Origin: an uncultured Lachnospiraceae bacterium
Lineage (GTDB): Bacteria; Bacillota; Clostridia; Lachnospirales; Lachnospiraceae
Direction of reading: 5' to 3'
DNA length: 33,205 nt
Assembly: GCA_910586605.1 (NCBI GenBank)
Contig: CAJUJR010000021.1
Location: forward strand, 1-33,205
The notes under the pieces were generated by a model. It did not search any database and was not told where the DNA came from. It was given only the letters and a program-made list of their open reading frames with translations. Of this stretch, positions 1 through 7,369 are shown piece by piece (positions within the stretch are counted from its first letter, which is position 1; each line of letters begins with the position of its first letter). Both the position numbers and the translations under genes were made by a program.

Positions 1-28
1 AAGATATTTTTTATTTCCTTAAGTCCGG

Positions 29-52
29 CTACGATTGGCTGTGAATAGTAAC
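29..52 (+). repeat. Copy of the GATTGGCTGTGAATAGTA repeat, left end
   Basis: These 24 bases recur exactly, in inverted orientation, at 33152-33175, and 21 of them recur directly at 33059-33079. The match extends outward: bases 1-14 (AAGATATTTTTTAT) are repeated inverted at 33190-33203, and in both places 14 poorly conserved bases lie between that block and the core. The two window ends therefore carry inverted copies of one element of about 52 bp. The identity of the element is unknown; it could be the edge of an insertion sequence or a small palindromic repeat. Confidence 0.8.
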
Positions 53-91
53 AAATAGTACCCTAATACGGGCAGGAGATGCAGAATATGC

Positions 92-120
92 TTTACACTT
101 TGCTTAAAACTAACTATAAT
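92..120 (+). promoter_or_regulatory. Sigma-A-type promoter of the hydrogenase gene
   Basis: TTTACA (92-97) and a perfect TATAAT (115-120) are separated by 17 bases. Transcription would begin near 127, giving a leader of about 70 bases before the start codon at 198. Confidence 0.7.
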
Positions 121-197
121 ATAAATATTTGCAGCGTCCTGGCAGTTTTTACACATGTTGTGCAGTAACGGCAAGAGGTTTAGAGGGGAGGAAAAGC

Positions 198-1700
198 ATG
201 AGAGGAATTGACACACAGACAAAGAAAATCCGGGGGAAAGTTTTAGAAGAAGTTGCGCGGGCGGCGTTTCGCCCTGGTGATGTAAGCCATGAGATGGAGG
301 AGATCCCATTTCGCATTACCCCGGCGGATGACCCACAGTACAGGGAAAGTATCTGGAGGGAACGTGCAATTGCTTCTGAACGGGTGCGTCTTGCGATGGG
401 GTTGTCTTTGCGCCCTTTAGACAGGCCGGTTCATGTAACGGAAGGGTATGAAGACAGCAGCATTACAGAAAAGTATTATGAGCCGCCGCTTATGCAAGTA
501 ATTCCATCTGCATGTGACATGTGTGAGGATAATATAATAGAAGTAACAAATATGTGCCGAGGATGCGTTGCCCATCCATGTATGGAGGTTTGCCCGAAAG
601 GGGCAGTATTTATGGAAAATGGCCATGCAAAAATTGACCAGGGGCAATGCATCAAGTGTGGGAAATGTATTGCAATCTGCCCATATCATGCAATTAGCAA
701 AAGAATCCGCCCTTGTTCAGCGGCGTGTGGAATTGGGGCTATTGAAAGTGATGAGCATGGAAGGGCGAAAATTAATAATGAGAAATGTGTGTCCTGTGGA
801 CAGTGCATGGCAAGCTGCCCATTTGGTGCAATTTCTGATAAATCCCAGATTTTCCAGCTAATCCGTTCGATTATCCAAGGTGGTGAAATTATTGCAGAAA
901 TTGCCCCGGCGTTTGAAGGGCAGTTTGGGGAGGATATTACGCCGGCGCAGATTAAGGAAGCATTAAAGGACATTGGTTTTTCCCAGGTTTATGAGGTTGC
1001 GCTGGGAGCGGATATTGGGGCAGTGTCAGAGGCACATCATTATGTAAAGGATGTTGTAAAGGGGGAACTGCCATTTTTACTGACTTCTTGCTGCCCGGCA
1101 TGGTCTATGCTTGCAAAGAAGTATTTCCCGGAGACGATCGGGAGTATTTCACAGGAACTGACGCCGATGGTTGCCACAGCGCGCAGCATTAAGAAAAAGC
1201 ACCCGGATGCAAAGGTAGTGTTTATTGGGCCGTGTGCGGCAAAAAAACTAGAAGCATCCAGTGAGGAAATCCGAAGCGATGTAGACTTTGTAATTACATT
1301 TGAAGAGTTAAAGGCAATCTTTAAGGCAAAAGAAATTGATTTTAGCAACTATGAGCCTGGCCGTGCGCTGCATGATGCAACAGGGGCGGGCAGGGGCTAC
1401 GCTGTAGCGGGCGGGGTGGCCTGTGCCGTGGAGCAGTGTATCCATGAATATTATCCTGGGACAGAAGTTTTAATTGAGCATGCCGAGGGATTGGCAGAAT
1501 GTAAAAAAATGCTTCTGCTTGCAAAAGCAGGGAAAAAAGATGGATGTATGATTGAGGGAATGGGATGCCCAGGTGGCTGTGTTGCGGGCGTTGGGACGAT
1601 TTTATCTATTCCAAAGGCGAAGCTTGCGGTGGAAAAATCCGTAAAAGAATCTACGGTAAAAGTCCCTCCAAAGGATTTGCTTGAAATTGAGCTGGATTAG
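198..1700 (+). CDS. [FeFe] hydrogenase, group B type, monomeric
   Basis: A 500-residue iron hydrogenase expected to interconvert protons and H2 using ferredoxin-type electrons in the cytoplasm. The N-terminal half carries several Cys clusters of [4Fe-4S] ferredoxin type, including CIKCGKCIAICP and CVSCGQCMASCP, plus CRGCVAHPCMEVCP and a shorter CSAAC. The C-terminal half carries the three H-cluster motifs: TSCCPAW (296-302, Cys298 and Cys299), GPCAAKK (344-350) and MGCPGGCVAG (Cys457 and Cys461). The GPCAAKK form and the absence of a GGG after the third motif fit group B (TIGR04105-like) rather than the classical group A enzymes; this is family knowledge, not a search result. ATG 198 is chosen because GAGGGGAGG lies just upstream. 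An in-frame upstream start at 129 has no such site. No partner subunits or maturases (HydE, HydF, HydG) are in the window. Confidence 0.9.
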   Translation: MRGIDTQTKKIRGKVLEEVARAAFRPGDVSHEMEEIPFRITPADDPQYRESIWRERAIASERVRLAMGLSLRPLDRPVHVTEGYEDSSITEKYYEPPLMQVIPSACDMCEDNIIEVTNMCRGCVAHPCMEVCPKGAVFMENGHAKIDQGQCIKCGKCIAICPYHAISKRIRPCSAACGIGAIESDEHGRAKINNEKCVSCGQCMASCPFGAISDKSQIFQLIRSIIQGGEIIAEIAPAFEGQFGEDITPAQIKEALKDIGFSQVYEVALGADIGAVSEAHHYVKDVVKGELPFLLTSCCPAWSMLAKKYFPETIGSISQELTPMVATARSIKKKHPDAKVVFIGPCAAKKLEASSEEIRSDVDFVITFEELKAIFKAKEIDFSNYEPGRALHDATGAGRGYAVAGGVACAVEQCIHEYYPGTEVLIEHAEGLAECKKMLLLAKAGKKDGCMIEGMGCPGGCVAGVGTILSIPKAKLAVEKSVKESTVKVPPKDLLEIELD

Positions 1701-1742
1701 AACATTTTTGAAATGTGGACGTTAAAAGAAAGGGGAAGTCTT

Positions 1743-2558
1743 GTGGAAATTTTAAAAGCCATATTATTTGGGATTATTGAGGGGATTACAGAGTGGCTGC
1801 CGATTAGCAGCACTGGGCATATGATTTTGTTGGATGAGTTTATTGAACTTTCTATGTCAGAGGCGTTTAAGGAAATGTTTTTGGTGGTAGTTCAGTTAGG
1901 GGCTATTTTAGCTGTTGTAATTTTGTTTTGGAAGGAAATATGGCCATTTACGGCGCCGCAGAAAGGATGGATTAAGAAAGATATCTTTTCGATGTGGTTT
2001 AAAATAGTTGTGGCATGTATTCCTGCTGTTATCTTGGAATTTGCATTTGGCGATAAGATGGAGGAGTTGTTTTATAATTACCAAACGGTGGCAATTATGC
2101 TGATAACGGTTGGTATCCTGTTTATTTTGGTGGAACAGTGGAACCAGGGCAGGGAGGCAAAAATTGTTAGCATAGGTGAAATCACCTATAAAATTGCTTT
2201 CCTGATTGGCGTTTTCCAGCTTGTGGCGGCGCTTTTCCCAGGGACTTCCCGTTCGGGCGCGACAATAATCGGTGGGCTTATCCTGGGGCTTTCCAGGACA
2301 GTGGCGGCGGAATTTACGTTTTACTTAGCAATTCCTGTAATGTTTGGGGCAAGTTTTTTAAAGCTTTTAAAGTTTGGAATGCATTTTTCACCGTTGGAGC
2401 TTGGCGTGCTGCTTACTGGCATGGTTACGGCATTCCTCGTATCTGTATTTGTAATACGCTTCCTGATGGGATATATTAAAAAGCATGACTTTAAAGTGTT
2501 TGGATGGTACCGGATTGTACTGGGCATTGTTGTGATTGTGGCGTTTCTTGTTTTTTAG
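1743..2558 (+). CDS. uppP: Undecaprenyl-diphosphatase (bacitracin resistance family)
   Basis: An integral membrane enzyme that removes a phosphate from undecaprenyl pyrophosphate, recycling the lipid carrier for peptidoglycan and other wall polymers. The two family motifs are present: EGITEWLPISSTGH near the N terminus, containing the catalytic Glu and the Ser/Thr/His residues, and PGTSRSGATI in the middle. The rest is a series of hydrophobic segments, and 271 residues is normal. I place the start at GTG 1743, preceded by AGGGGAAG, so that the protein begins MEILKAILFG. An in-frame ATG at 1713 would add ten residues that are not typical of the family. It lies 42 bases after the hydrogenase gene and could share its transcript. 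Confidence 0.93.
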   Translation: MEILKAILFGIIEGITEWLPISSTGHMILLDEFIELSMSEAFKEMFLVVVQLGAILAVVILFWKEIWPFTAPQKGWIKKDIFSMWFKIVVACIPAVILEFAFGDKMEELFYNYQTVAIMLITVGILFILVEQWNQGREAKIVSIGEITYKIAFLIGVFQLVAALFPGTSRSGATIIGGLILGLSRTVAAEFTFYLAIPVMFGASFLKLLKFGMHFSPLELGVLLTGMVTAFLVSVFVIRFLMGYIKKHDFKVFGWYRIVLGIVVIVAFLVF

Positions 2559-2693
2559 AGCCAAATATTCCACAGAAGAGCTGATGGTATGGCTTAGTAT
2601 CTTTTTAGAAAGTTTGCCATAAGAGCAGGGGATTTGACCTTTGTAGGCGTCGGATATTGTAAATAAAAAATGATTAAATATATGAGGTATGGC

Positions 2694-3974
2694 ATGGATT
2701 TAGAAATGATAAATGTAGGGAAAGTAAATTATGCAAAGATTAAGTTTAATGGGGTTACGGTGATTGCAGGGGAAAACAACACCGGGAAAAGTACAGTTGG
2801 GAAGATGCTTTTTTGTATATTTCATGCTTTTTATAAGATAGAGGAGCAGGTGGCAGATGAGCGTATAAAATCTGTATCTAGGGTATTGGCTCATTACAAT
2901 TCCGAAACGGCAAACATGTTTTTTAGAAGAATTGACACGAGAGGTTTTGCTAAGAAGATTATCAGCCAACGGGAGGAGTTTTTAAAAAATAGGGAGCTTT
3001 TAGAAAAAGAAATAACAAATTTCCTTTTAATCAGGGAGAAAAGTTTTGAGCGATATATCAGCCAGGAATCTTTCGGGCAGTTATTGGAACGGATTGAAAC
3101 TGTGCTGAAGATAGATGACAGCGAACTGCGAAAAATTCTTTTACGGAAACGGTTAGAGGCGGAATTTTCTATGAAAATTGGGCATCTGAATAATATTGAA
3201 AAGGAAACAAAAGTAACAGTATATATAAAAGACTGCTGCATTGATTTTGAAATTATAAAGAATGAGGATGTGGCTATAAATAATTATATTAGTCTGAACA
3301 AAGAGATTATATATATGGATGATCCATATATACTGGATGATGTAGGAACATGGAATTTATACGGAGAAGATTTTAGCCATAGGCAGGATATGGTTGTAAA
3401 GCTTTTAGGAAGGAAAAAAGCATTCGATTTTACACTGGTGGATGAATTAGTTGTAAAAAAGAAGTTGGAAAAGATTTTAAAATTAATGGATGATATATGT
3501 GATGGCAGCATTGTGAGGGATGATAGTGGTAATTTTATTTTTCAGTCAGCAAAATTAAATAATAGCCTTGAAATGGTAAATCTATCTACTGGAATGAAAA
3601 GTTTTGTCATTTTAAGGCGTTTGCTGGAAACTGGGAAGATGGAAGAAAATGGTATTCTTATTTTAGATGAACCAGAAATACATCTGCATCCGGAATGGCA
3701 GTTAAAGTTTGCAGAATGTATTGTGCTGATACAGAAAGAGTTTGGTATAAATATACTCTTAAATACTCATAGCCCTTATTTTTTAAATGCAGTTGAAGTA
3801 TATTCAGAAAAATATGGTATAGAAAAGAAATGTGAATATTATCTCACAGATGAAAGTGATGAGGGATTAATTGTTAAAAAAGTAACAGGCCATACAGAAG
3901 AGATATATGCAAAGTTAGCAAGTCCCCTACAAAAATTAGAAGATTTGGAGTATAGAAATGACAATACAATATGA
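2694..3974 (+). CDS. ABC/OLD-type AAA ATPase of a two-gene cassette
   Basis: A 426-residue P-loop ATPase of the SMC/RecF/OLD superfamily. Walker A is GENNTGKST (26-34), an ABC-like signature LSTGMKS lies near residue 297, Walker B with a D-loop-like run ILILDEPEIHLHPEW near 320-334, and the His switch NTHSP near 357. The middle is a charged, probably helical region that could form a short coiled coil. There is no TOPRIM domain after the ATPase, unlike true OLD nucleases. ATG 2694 is chosen because GAGG lies six bases upstream; ATG 2670 lacks a ribosome binding site. It overlaps the next gene by 17 bases, so the two are probably translated together. The base composition is visibly richer in A+T than its neighbours, suggesting acquisition. 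ATPases of this kind act as sensors or motors in several phage-defence systems; that role here is inferred. Confidence 0.85.
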   Translation: MDLEMINVGKVNYAKIKFNGVTVIAGENNTGKSTVGKMLFCIFHAFYKIEEQVADERIKSVSRVLAHYNSETANMFFRRIDTRGFAKKIISQREEFLKNRELLEKEITNFLLIREKSFERYISQESFGQLLERIETVLKIDDSELRKILLRKRLEAEFSMKIGHLNNIEKETKVTVYIKDCCIDFEIIKNEDVAINNYISLNKEIIYMDDPYILDDVGTWNLYGEDFSHRQDMVVKLLGRKKAFDFTLVDELVVKKKLEKILKLMDDICDGSIVRDDSGNFIFQSAKLNNSLEMVNLSTGMKSFVILRRLLETGKMEENGILILDEPEIHLHPEWQLKFAECIVLIQKEFGINILLNTHSPYFLNAVEVYSEKYGIEKKCEYYLTDESDEGLIVKKVTGHTEEIYAKLASPLQKLEDLEYRNDNTI

Positions 3975-4557
3975 CAATATAGAGATTTTTAAAAAGAATA
4001 TAACTTCTTTTAAAGAAGTCTCGCAGGACACAGATGGACAAGAGCCAGGATATATGACGCATTCTGAAATTCAGGTAGTAAATTTTGATAAGGTAAAAGA
4101 GGATTACATTAGAGATATGAAGCTTTTTTGCACACCTTGTTCAAATGATGCACTATATTTTGGAAAGAATAATAAAGTATATTTTATAGAATTTAAAAAT
4201 GGGGTTATGAAAAAAGAAAAAGTATATAATGTATATAATAAAATATATGACAGCCTGTTGATTTTTAATGATATTGTGCATGAGAACATATCATTTTGCA
4301 GGGAAAATGTTATTTTTATATTGGTATATAATGAGAGCAAGAATCCAGATAGAGTGGATGGTGTAAAAAATGAGGATAGCCCTAAAGCTGCAATAGGCAA
4401 ATATTTTTCTGCTAAGGCTAAAAAAAGGTACGTTAGGTTTGGTTTGAATAAATTCAAAAAATTATATTTTCAGGATGTATTTACATATACTGAGAAGGAA
4501 TTTGAAAATATTTTTCTCCAACTATTACCAGTTAACACGGAAGGTAAAATGTGTTAA
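3958..4557 (+). CDS. Putative PD-(D/E)XK nuclease-like partner of the ATPase
   Basis: A 199-residue protein that I do not recognise as a named family. Residues 62-82 contain Asp64, then thirteen residues later Glu78-Phe-Lys80 within VYFIEFKNG. This D-x13-E-x-K arrangement, with a hydrophobic strand before the E-x-K, is the classical PD-(D/E)XK metal-dependent nuclease signature. The following KIYDSLLIF helix and FILVYNE strand are compatible with that fold. There is no signal peptide and no membrane segment. The ATG lies inside the end of the ATPase gene (17-base overlap), the typical arrangement of an obligate pair. It is AT-rich like the ATPase gene. A nuclease effector controlled by the ATPase is the simplest inference. 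A fold without activity, or a different nucleic-acid-processing role, is possible. Confidence 0.7.
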   Translation: MTIQYDNIEIFKKNITSFKEVSQDTDGQEPGYMTHSEIQVVNFDKVKEDYIRDMKLFCTPCSNDALYFGKNNKVYFIEFKNGVMKKEKVYNVYNKIYDSLLIFNDIVHENISFCRENVIFILVYNESKNPDRVDGVKNEDSPKAAIGKYFSAKAKKRYVRFGLNKFKKLYFQDVFTYTEKEFENIFLQLLPVNTEGKMC

Positions 4558-4560
4558 AAT
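4532..4560 (+). promoter_or_regulatory. Sigma-A-type promoter for the alpha/beta hydrolase gene
   Basis: TTAACA (4532-4537) and TAAAAT (4555-4560) are 17 bases apart. The promoter overlaps the last codons of the nuclease-like gene and would start transcription near 4567, ahead of the hydrolase start at 4620. Confidence 0.55.
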
Positions 4561-4619
4561 AGGGTTATGCAGAACAGGTGGCTCAAAGGACAAAGAATGG
4601 TTGATAGGAAGCACGGAAG

Positions 4620-5615
4620 ATGATGGGAAAAATTCTTATTTTTTGGAAGAAACGGAAAAAGCTGATTTTGATTATACTGGCATGCCTTCTTGCCAGTTAT
4701 TTTTTACTGGTTAATTTGCTAGTAAGCGCAGCGCTAGTCCCTTCGTTTATGGAAAAACTGGAGGCATTTGACCGGATTACAACGGAAAGTTATGCGATGC
4801 AAGTCCATACAAGCGATATAAAGACAAGGCACAAGCAGGCCAAGGATAAAACAAAGGAATGGTATACAGCCGTAAAACGCCAAAAGCTGGTAAAGGAATC
4901 CTCAGATGGATATTCCCTTGCAGCAGAGCAATTTTTTGCAAAAGAGGACAGCCATAAATGGGTATTGCTGCTTCATGGGTACACAGGATGGAAAGAGGAG
5001 ATGTATCCGTTTGCTTATTGGTACTATGGGCAGGGATTCCATGTAGTGGTACCGGATTTAAGATGCCAAGGGGAAAGCGAAGGTGATTTTATTGGGATGG
5101 GCTGGACAGACCATTTTGACGGGATGCTATGGCTGGAATATATTTTAGCACAGGACAGCAGCGCAGAAATTGTAATTCATGGGCAGTCTATGGGGGCGGC
5201 GGCAGCCTTAATGATAGCAGGCGCCAGCCCGCCTAAAAATGTGAAAATGGTAGTTTCTGATTGCGCATATACGGATGCATATTCTATGTTTGGGGAAAAA
5301 ATCACAGAATGGTTTTCGCTTCCTGCTTTTCCGATTGTAGACACGGCACGTTTGCTTTTAAAACTCCGGGGCGGTTATGACTTAAAAGATGCGTCTGCTA
5401 TTCATGCCGTAAAGAAAAGCGCTGTCCCTATTTTGTTTATCCACGGAGACCAAGATGCAATGGTTTCTGTCCAGATGGCAAAGGAACTGTATCAGGCGGC
5501 TAATTGCGAGAAAGAACTTTTGATTGTAGAGGGCGCTGGCCATGCCCAGTCGCAGGATAAAGACCCAAAGGCGTATTTTGGGGCAATTCGTACATATCTT
5601 GATAAATATACTTGA
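4620..5615 (+). CDS. Membrane-anchored alpha/beta hydrolase
   Basis: A 331-residue serine hydrolase with one N-terminal hydrophobic segment (about residues 14-37) after a Lys/Arg-rich start, so it is probably anchored in the membrane with the catalytic domain outside. The alpha/beta hydrolase landmarks follow in order: the oxyanion-side LLLHGYTG, the nucleophile elbow HGQSMG with Ser190, HGDQDAMV with Asp279, and GAGHAQS with His308, giving a complete catalytic triad. The substrate cannot be told; the closest general type is the YqkD/FrsA-like esterase or peptidase-like group. AGGAAG lies eight bases before ATG 4620; ATG 4623 is an alternative. It has its own likely promoter and is followed by two terminators, so it may be a single-gene unit. 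Confidence 0.88.
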   Translation: MMGKILIFWKKRKKLILIILACLLASYFLLVNLLVSAALVPSFMEKLEAFDRITTESYAMQVHTSDIKTRHKQAKDKTKEWYTAVKRQKLVKESSDGYSLAAEQFFAKEDSHKWVLLLHGYTGWKEEMYPFAYWYYGQGFHVVVPDLRCQGESEGDFIGMGWTDHFDGMLWLEYILAQDSSAEIVIHGQSMGAAAALMIAGASPPKNVKMVVSDCAYTDAYSMFGEKITEWFSLPAFPIVDTARLLLKLRGGYDLKDASAIHAVKKSAVPILFIHGDQDAMVSVQMAKELYQAANCEKELLIVEGAGHAQSQDKDPKAYFGAIRTYLDKYT

Positions 5616-5640
5616 CATAAGCAGTAAAAACGCTTATCCT
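5612..5640 (+). promoter_or_regulatory. Possible promoter just upstream of two terminators
   Basis: A perfect TTGACA (5612-5617) and TATCCT (5635-5640) are 17 bases apart. Initiation would occur near 5647, exactly where the first terminator hairpin starts, so any transcript would be very short. It may be fortuitous or drive a small RNA. Confidence 0.35.
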
Positions 5641-5646
5641 ATATAT

Positions 5647-5675
5647 GTTAGCGGGGAAACCTGCTACCCTTTTTT
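5647..5675 (+). terminator. Rho-independent terminator 1 after the hydrolase gene
   Basis: GTTAGCGG pairs with CTGCTAC across a GAAA-type loop, with one bulged T and one G-T pair, and is followed by CC and six T residues. Confidence 0.65.
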
Positions 5676-5689
5676 CAATTCATACCTAA

Positions 5690-5719
5690 GGCATCCTGTA
5701 CCCGCAGGATGCCCCCTTT
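5690..5719 (+). terminator. Rho-independent terminator 2 after the hydrolase gene
   Basis: GGCATCCTG (5690-5698) pairs perfectly with CAGGATGCC (5705-5713) across a six-base loop, followed by CCC and TTT. The stem is strong but the T tract is short. Confidence 0.65.
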
Positions 5720-5790
5720 AACTTTATGGGAAATTATAGGGGATTGAATCAGATGGAAAAAACTACTGTCATTATGGCAGCATGGAAAGA

Positions 5791-5819
5791 TTGACATAAT
5801 GTCCGTTTAGGATTAAGAT
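5791..5819 (+). promoter_or_regulatory. Sigma-A-type promoter of the mecA-to-flhB-like run
   Basis: A perfect TTGACA (5791-5796) and TAAGAT (5814-5819) are separated by 17 bases, 30 bases before the mecA start. It probably drives the plus-strand gene run that ends at the terminator at 10258-10288. Confidence 0.7.
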
Positions 5820-5848
5820 AGGAACATGAGAGATAAGGAGGAAATCCT

Positions 5849-6613
5849 ATGGAATTTGAAAGAATTGGGAAAAATACAGTACAATGCCACATGACAGTGG
5901 AAGAGATGAATGACTATGGATTGCGCATAGAAGACTTTTTTACGAATCAGGAGAAGTCCCGTAATTTTCTGGAGCAGTTAGTGGAACGTGCTGAGGAAGA
6001 GATTGGCTATGAGGTGGAGACAGGCATGATTTCTATGCAGTTAATGCGTATGCCGGATGATTCTTTAGTTATTACGTTTTCTGACAAAGGGGAAGATGGG
6101 CTGCACAATATGCTCAACCAGCTCCAGAATCTTGCCGGCATGCTGGATGAGGGCACTGCAGAATCAATTGTGGATGCGATGTCCAAAGAAGTTGGGGAAA
6201 CTTCCGAAGAAATATATGATGAAGAGAACCTGCAGGAAGCAGGGGAGAATTCACAGCGTACATATCCAAAAAGAAGGGAAGCAAAGCAGCAAGGGAAGCG
6301 GAGGAAAAATACTGTATCTTCCAGGGTTTACCGCTTTGAAGGCCTAGATATGCTTGAAAATTTTGCCTGTACACTGCAGATCGGGAAAAATATTTCCAGC
6401 AGGTTATATAAGAACAAAGCAGGCGGTGAATGGTATCTTTTGGTGAAGAAAGGTAAGCTGAAGCTGGACGAATACCAAGTAATCTGCCAGCAGCTTTCAG
6501 AGTATGGCATGCTTTGTGTAAAACAGCCTTTTATGGAGCAGTACTGCAAAGAGCATTATGATTGCGTGATTGGGAAGCAGGCCCTGCGTGTTATTAAAGA
6601 ATATGCCAGTTAG
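5849..6613 (+). CDS. mecA: Adaptor protein MecA
   Basis: A 254-residue cytoplasmic adaptor that in Firmicutes delivers substrates to the ClpC-ClpP protease and stimulates ClpC assembly. The N-terminal substrate-binding domain begins with the family-typical MEFERIGKNTVQCHMT and runs to about residue 85. A charged linker rich in Glu, Lys and Arg follows (about 105-150). The C-terminal ClpC-binding domain runs from about 155 to the end. The start has a near-perfect AAGGAGG. Clp partners are not in the window. It is followed after 12 bases by the signal-peptidase-like gene. Confidence 0.9.
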   Translation: MEFERIGKNTVQCHMTVEEMNDYGLRIEDFFTNQEKSRNFLEQLVERAEEEIGYEVETGMISMQLMRMPDDSLVITFSDKGEDGLHNMLNQLQNLAGMLDEGTAESIVDAMSKEVGETSEEIYDEENLQEAGENSQRTYPKRREAKQQGKRRKNTVSSRVYRFEGLDMLENFACTLQIGKNISSRLYKNKAGGEWYLLVKKGKLKLDEYQVICQQLSEYGMLCVKQPFMEQYCKEHYDCVIGKQALRVIKEYAS

Positions 6614-6625
6614 GAGAACCTCTGA

Positions 6626-7267
6626 ATGAAATACGATTTTGATTTGGAAAACCGGAAAGAAGCAAGAAAGCATCTTGTTAAAATGATCTTGTTAACGATT
6701 GTAGAGGTTCTGATTGTTGTTTTTGCCGCATATGCCATTACGCATTACGGGATGGAGACATTTACTGTTTCTGGGCAGTATATGAGCCCTACGCTGGAAA
6801 ACGGAGATAAGATTCTGGTAAACAAATTATCGTATCGTATACATTCAATTAAACGGAATGATGTAGTGATTGTACAGCAGAGTGGTTCAGAGCATAATTA
6901 TTATACGGTGGAACGTGTTATTGGCCTTCCTGGGGAAGAGGTGCAGATTCGGGAAGGCAGAGTGTATATCAATGGAAAGAAGTTGAAAGAACCGTATAAT
7001 TTTCCTAAAATGGAGAATGGCGGGCTGGCGATGGAGCCAGTTATTTTAGAAGAAGAGGAATATTTTGTGCTGTGTGACAACCGGAACAACGGGGAGGACA
7101 GCCGGAATGCCAATGTTGGGAATATCGCAAAAGAGGATATTGTAGGTAAGGCATGGGTGCGGATGAATACAATTGAATTTATCAGCCATCTGGATGGTTT
7201 TTCAAAAGAAAAAGAGGATTCAAAGCCAGATACTGAAGCAACATCCCCGGCAGCACAAAAGGAATAG
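6626..7267 (+). CDS. Signal peptidase I-like protein lacking the Ser/Lys dyad
   Basis: A 213-residue paralogue of type I signal peptidase with one N-terminal membrane segment (about 20-42) and a recognisable S26 domain: GQYMSPTL, RNDVVIV, ERVIGLPGEEVQI, VYINGK and CDNRNNGEDSR. The residue immediately before the Met of the first box, normally the catalytic Ser of G-x-SM-x-PTL, is Tyr52. The general-base Lys, normally in YVKRVIGLPG, is Glu96. Both changes are clear in the DNA (TAT and GAA). The intact paralogue at 8300-9052 keeps Ser and Lys. The frame is open and the rest of the fold is well preserved, which argues for a retained non-catalytic role rather than decay; that is inference. A chaperone, substrate-holding or regulatory role is conceivable. 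It lies between mecA and rbgA on the same strand. Confidence 0.85.
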   Translation: MKYDFDLENRKEARKHLVKMILLTIVEVLIVVFAAYAITHYGMETFTVSGQYMSPTLENGDKILVNKLSYRIHSIKRNDVVIVQQSGSEHNYYTVERVIGLPGEEVQIREGRVYINGKKLKEPYNFPKMENGGLAMEPVILEEEEYFVLCDNRNNGEDSRNANVGNIAKEDIVGKAWVRMNTIEFISHLDGFSKEKEDSKPDTEATSPAAQKE

Positions 7268-7269
7268 GG

Positions 7270-7317
7270 TGCATTTGAAAATTTTTTCCTGGCGGCAGGA
7301 ATGGATTTTCAAATGCA
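7270..7317. repeat. Intergenic double-stem inverted repeat
   Basis: Thirteen bases (TGCATTTGAAAAT, 7270-7282) are perfectly complementary to 7305-7317. Inside a 3x3 internal loop, TTCCTG pairs with CAGGAA (7286-7291 with 7296-7301). It starts three bases after the stop codon of the signal-peptidase-like gene and is followed by TTTT, so it could act as a weak terminator or an RNA-processing site. Its TTTGAAAATT core resembles the dispersed motif at 8260-8280. Confidence 0.7.
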
Positions 7318-7330
7318 TTTTAGAAAGTAA

Positions 7331-7355
7331 GGAACTGTTAATTCTTAACAGTTCC
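7331..7355. repeat. Perfect 11-bp hairpin before rbgA
   Basis: GGAACTGTTAA (7331-7341) is followed by TTC and its exact reverse complement (7345-7355). The hairpin ends just before the ribosome binding site AGAGGTGG of rbgA. No T tract follows, so it is not an ordinary terminator. It could affect translation or RNA stability, or bind a dimeric protein. Confidence 0.7.
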
Positions 7356-7369
7356 CAGAGAGGTGGTTT

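Noticed and set aside
2559..2693. Promoter for the ATPase-nuclease cassette
   Set aside because: A TTGACC (2636-2641) is present but no good -10 element lies 16-18 bases away, and a TATGGC/GCCATA stem in the gap is too weak to call a terminator.
4475..4714. Open plus-strand frame of 79 codons bridging the nuclease-like and hydrolase genes
   Set aside because: It is a different frame of two supported genes and its composition follows theirs; no independent support.
5720..5848. Possible riboswitch or leader before mecA
   Set aside because: Apart from the promoter at 5791-5819 I see no conserved aptamer-like structure, and the leader after the promoter is only about 25 bases.
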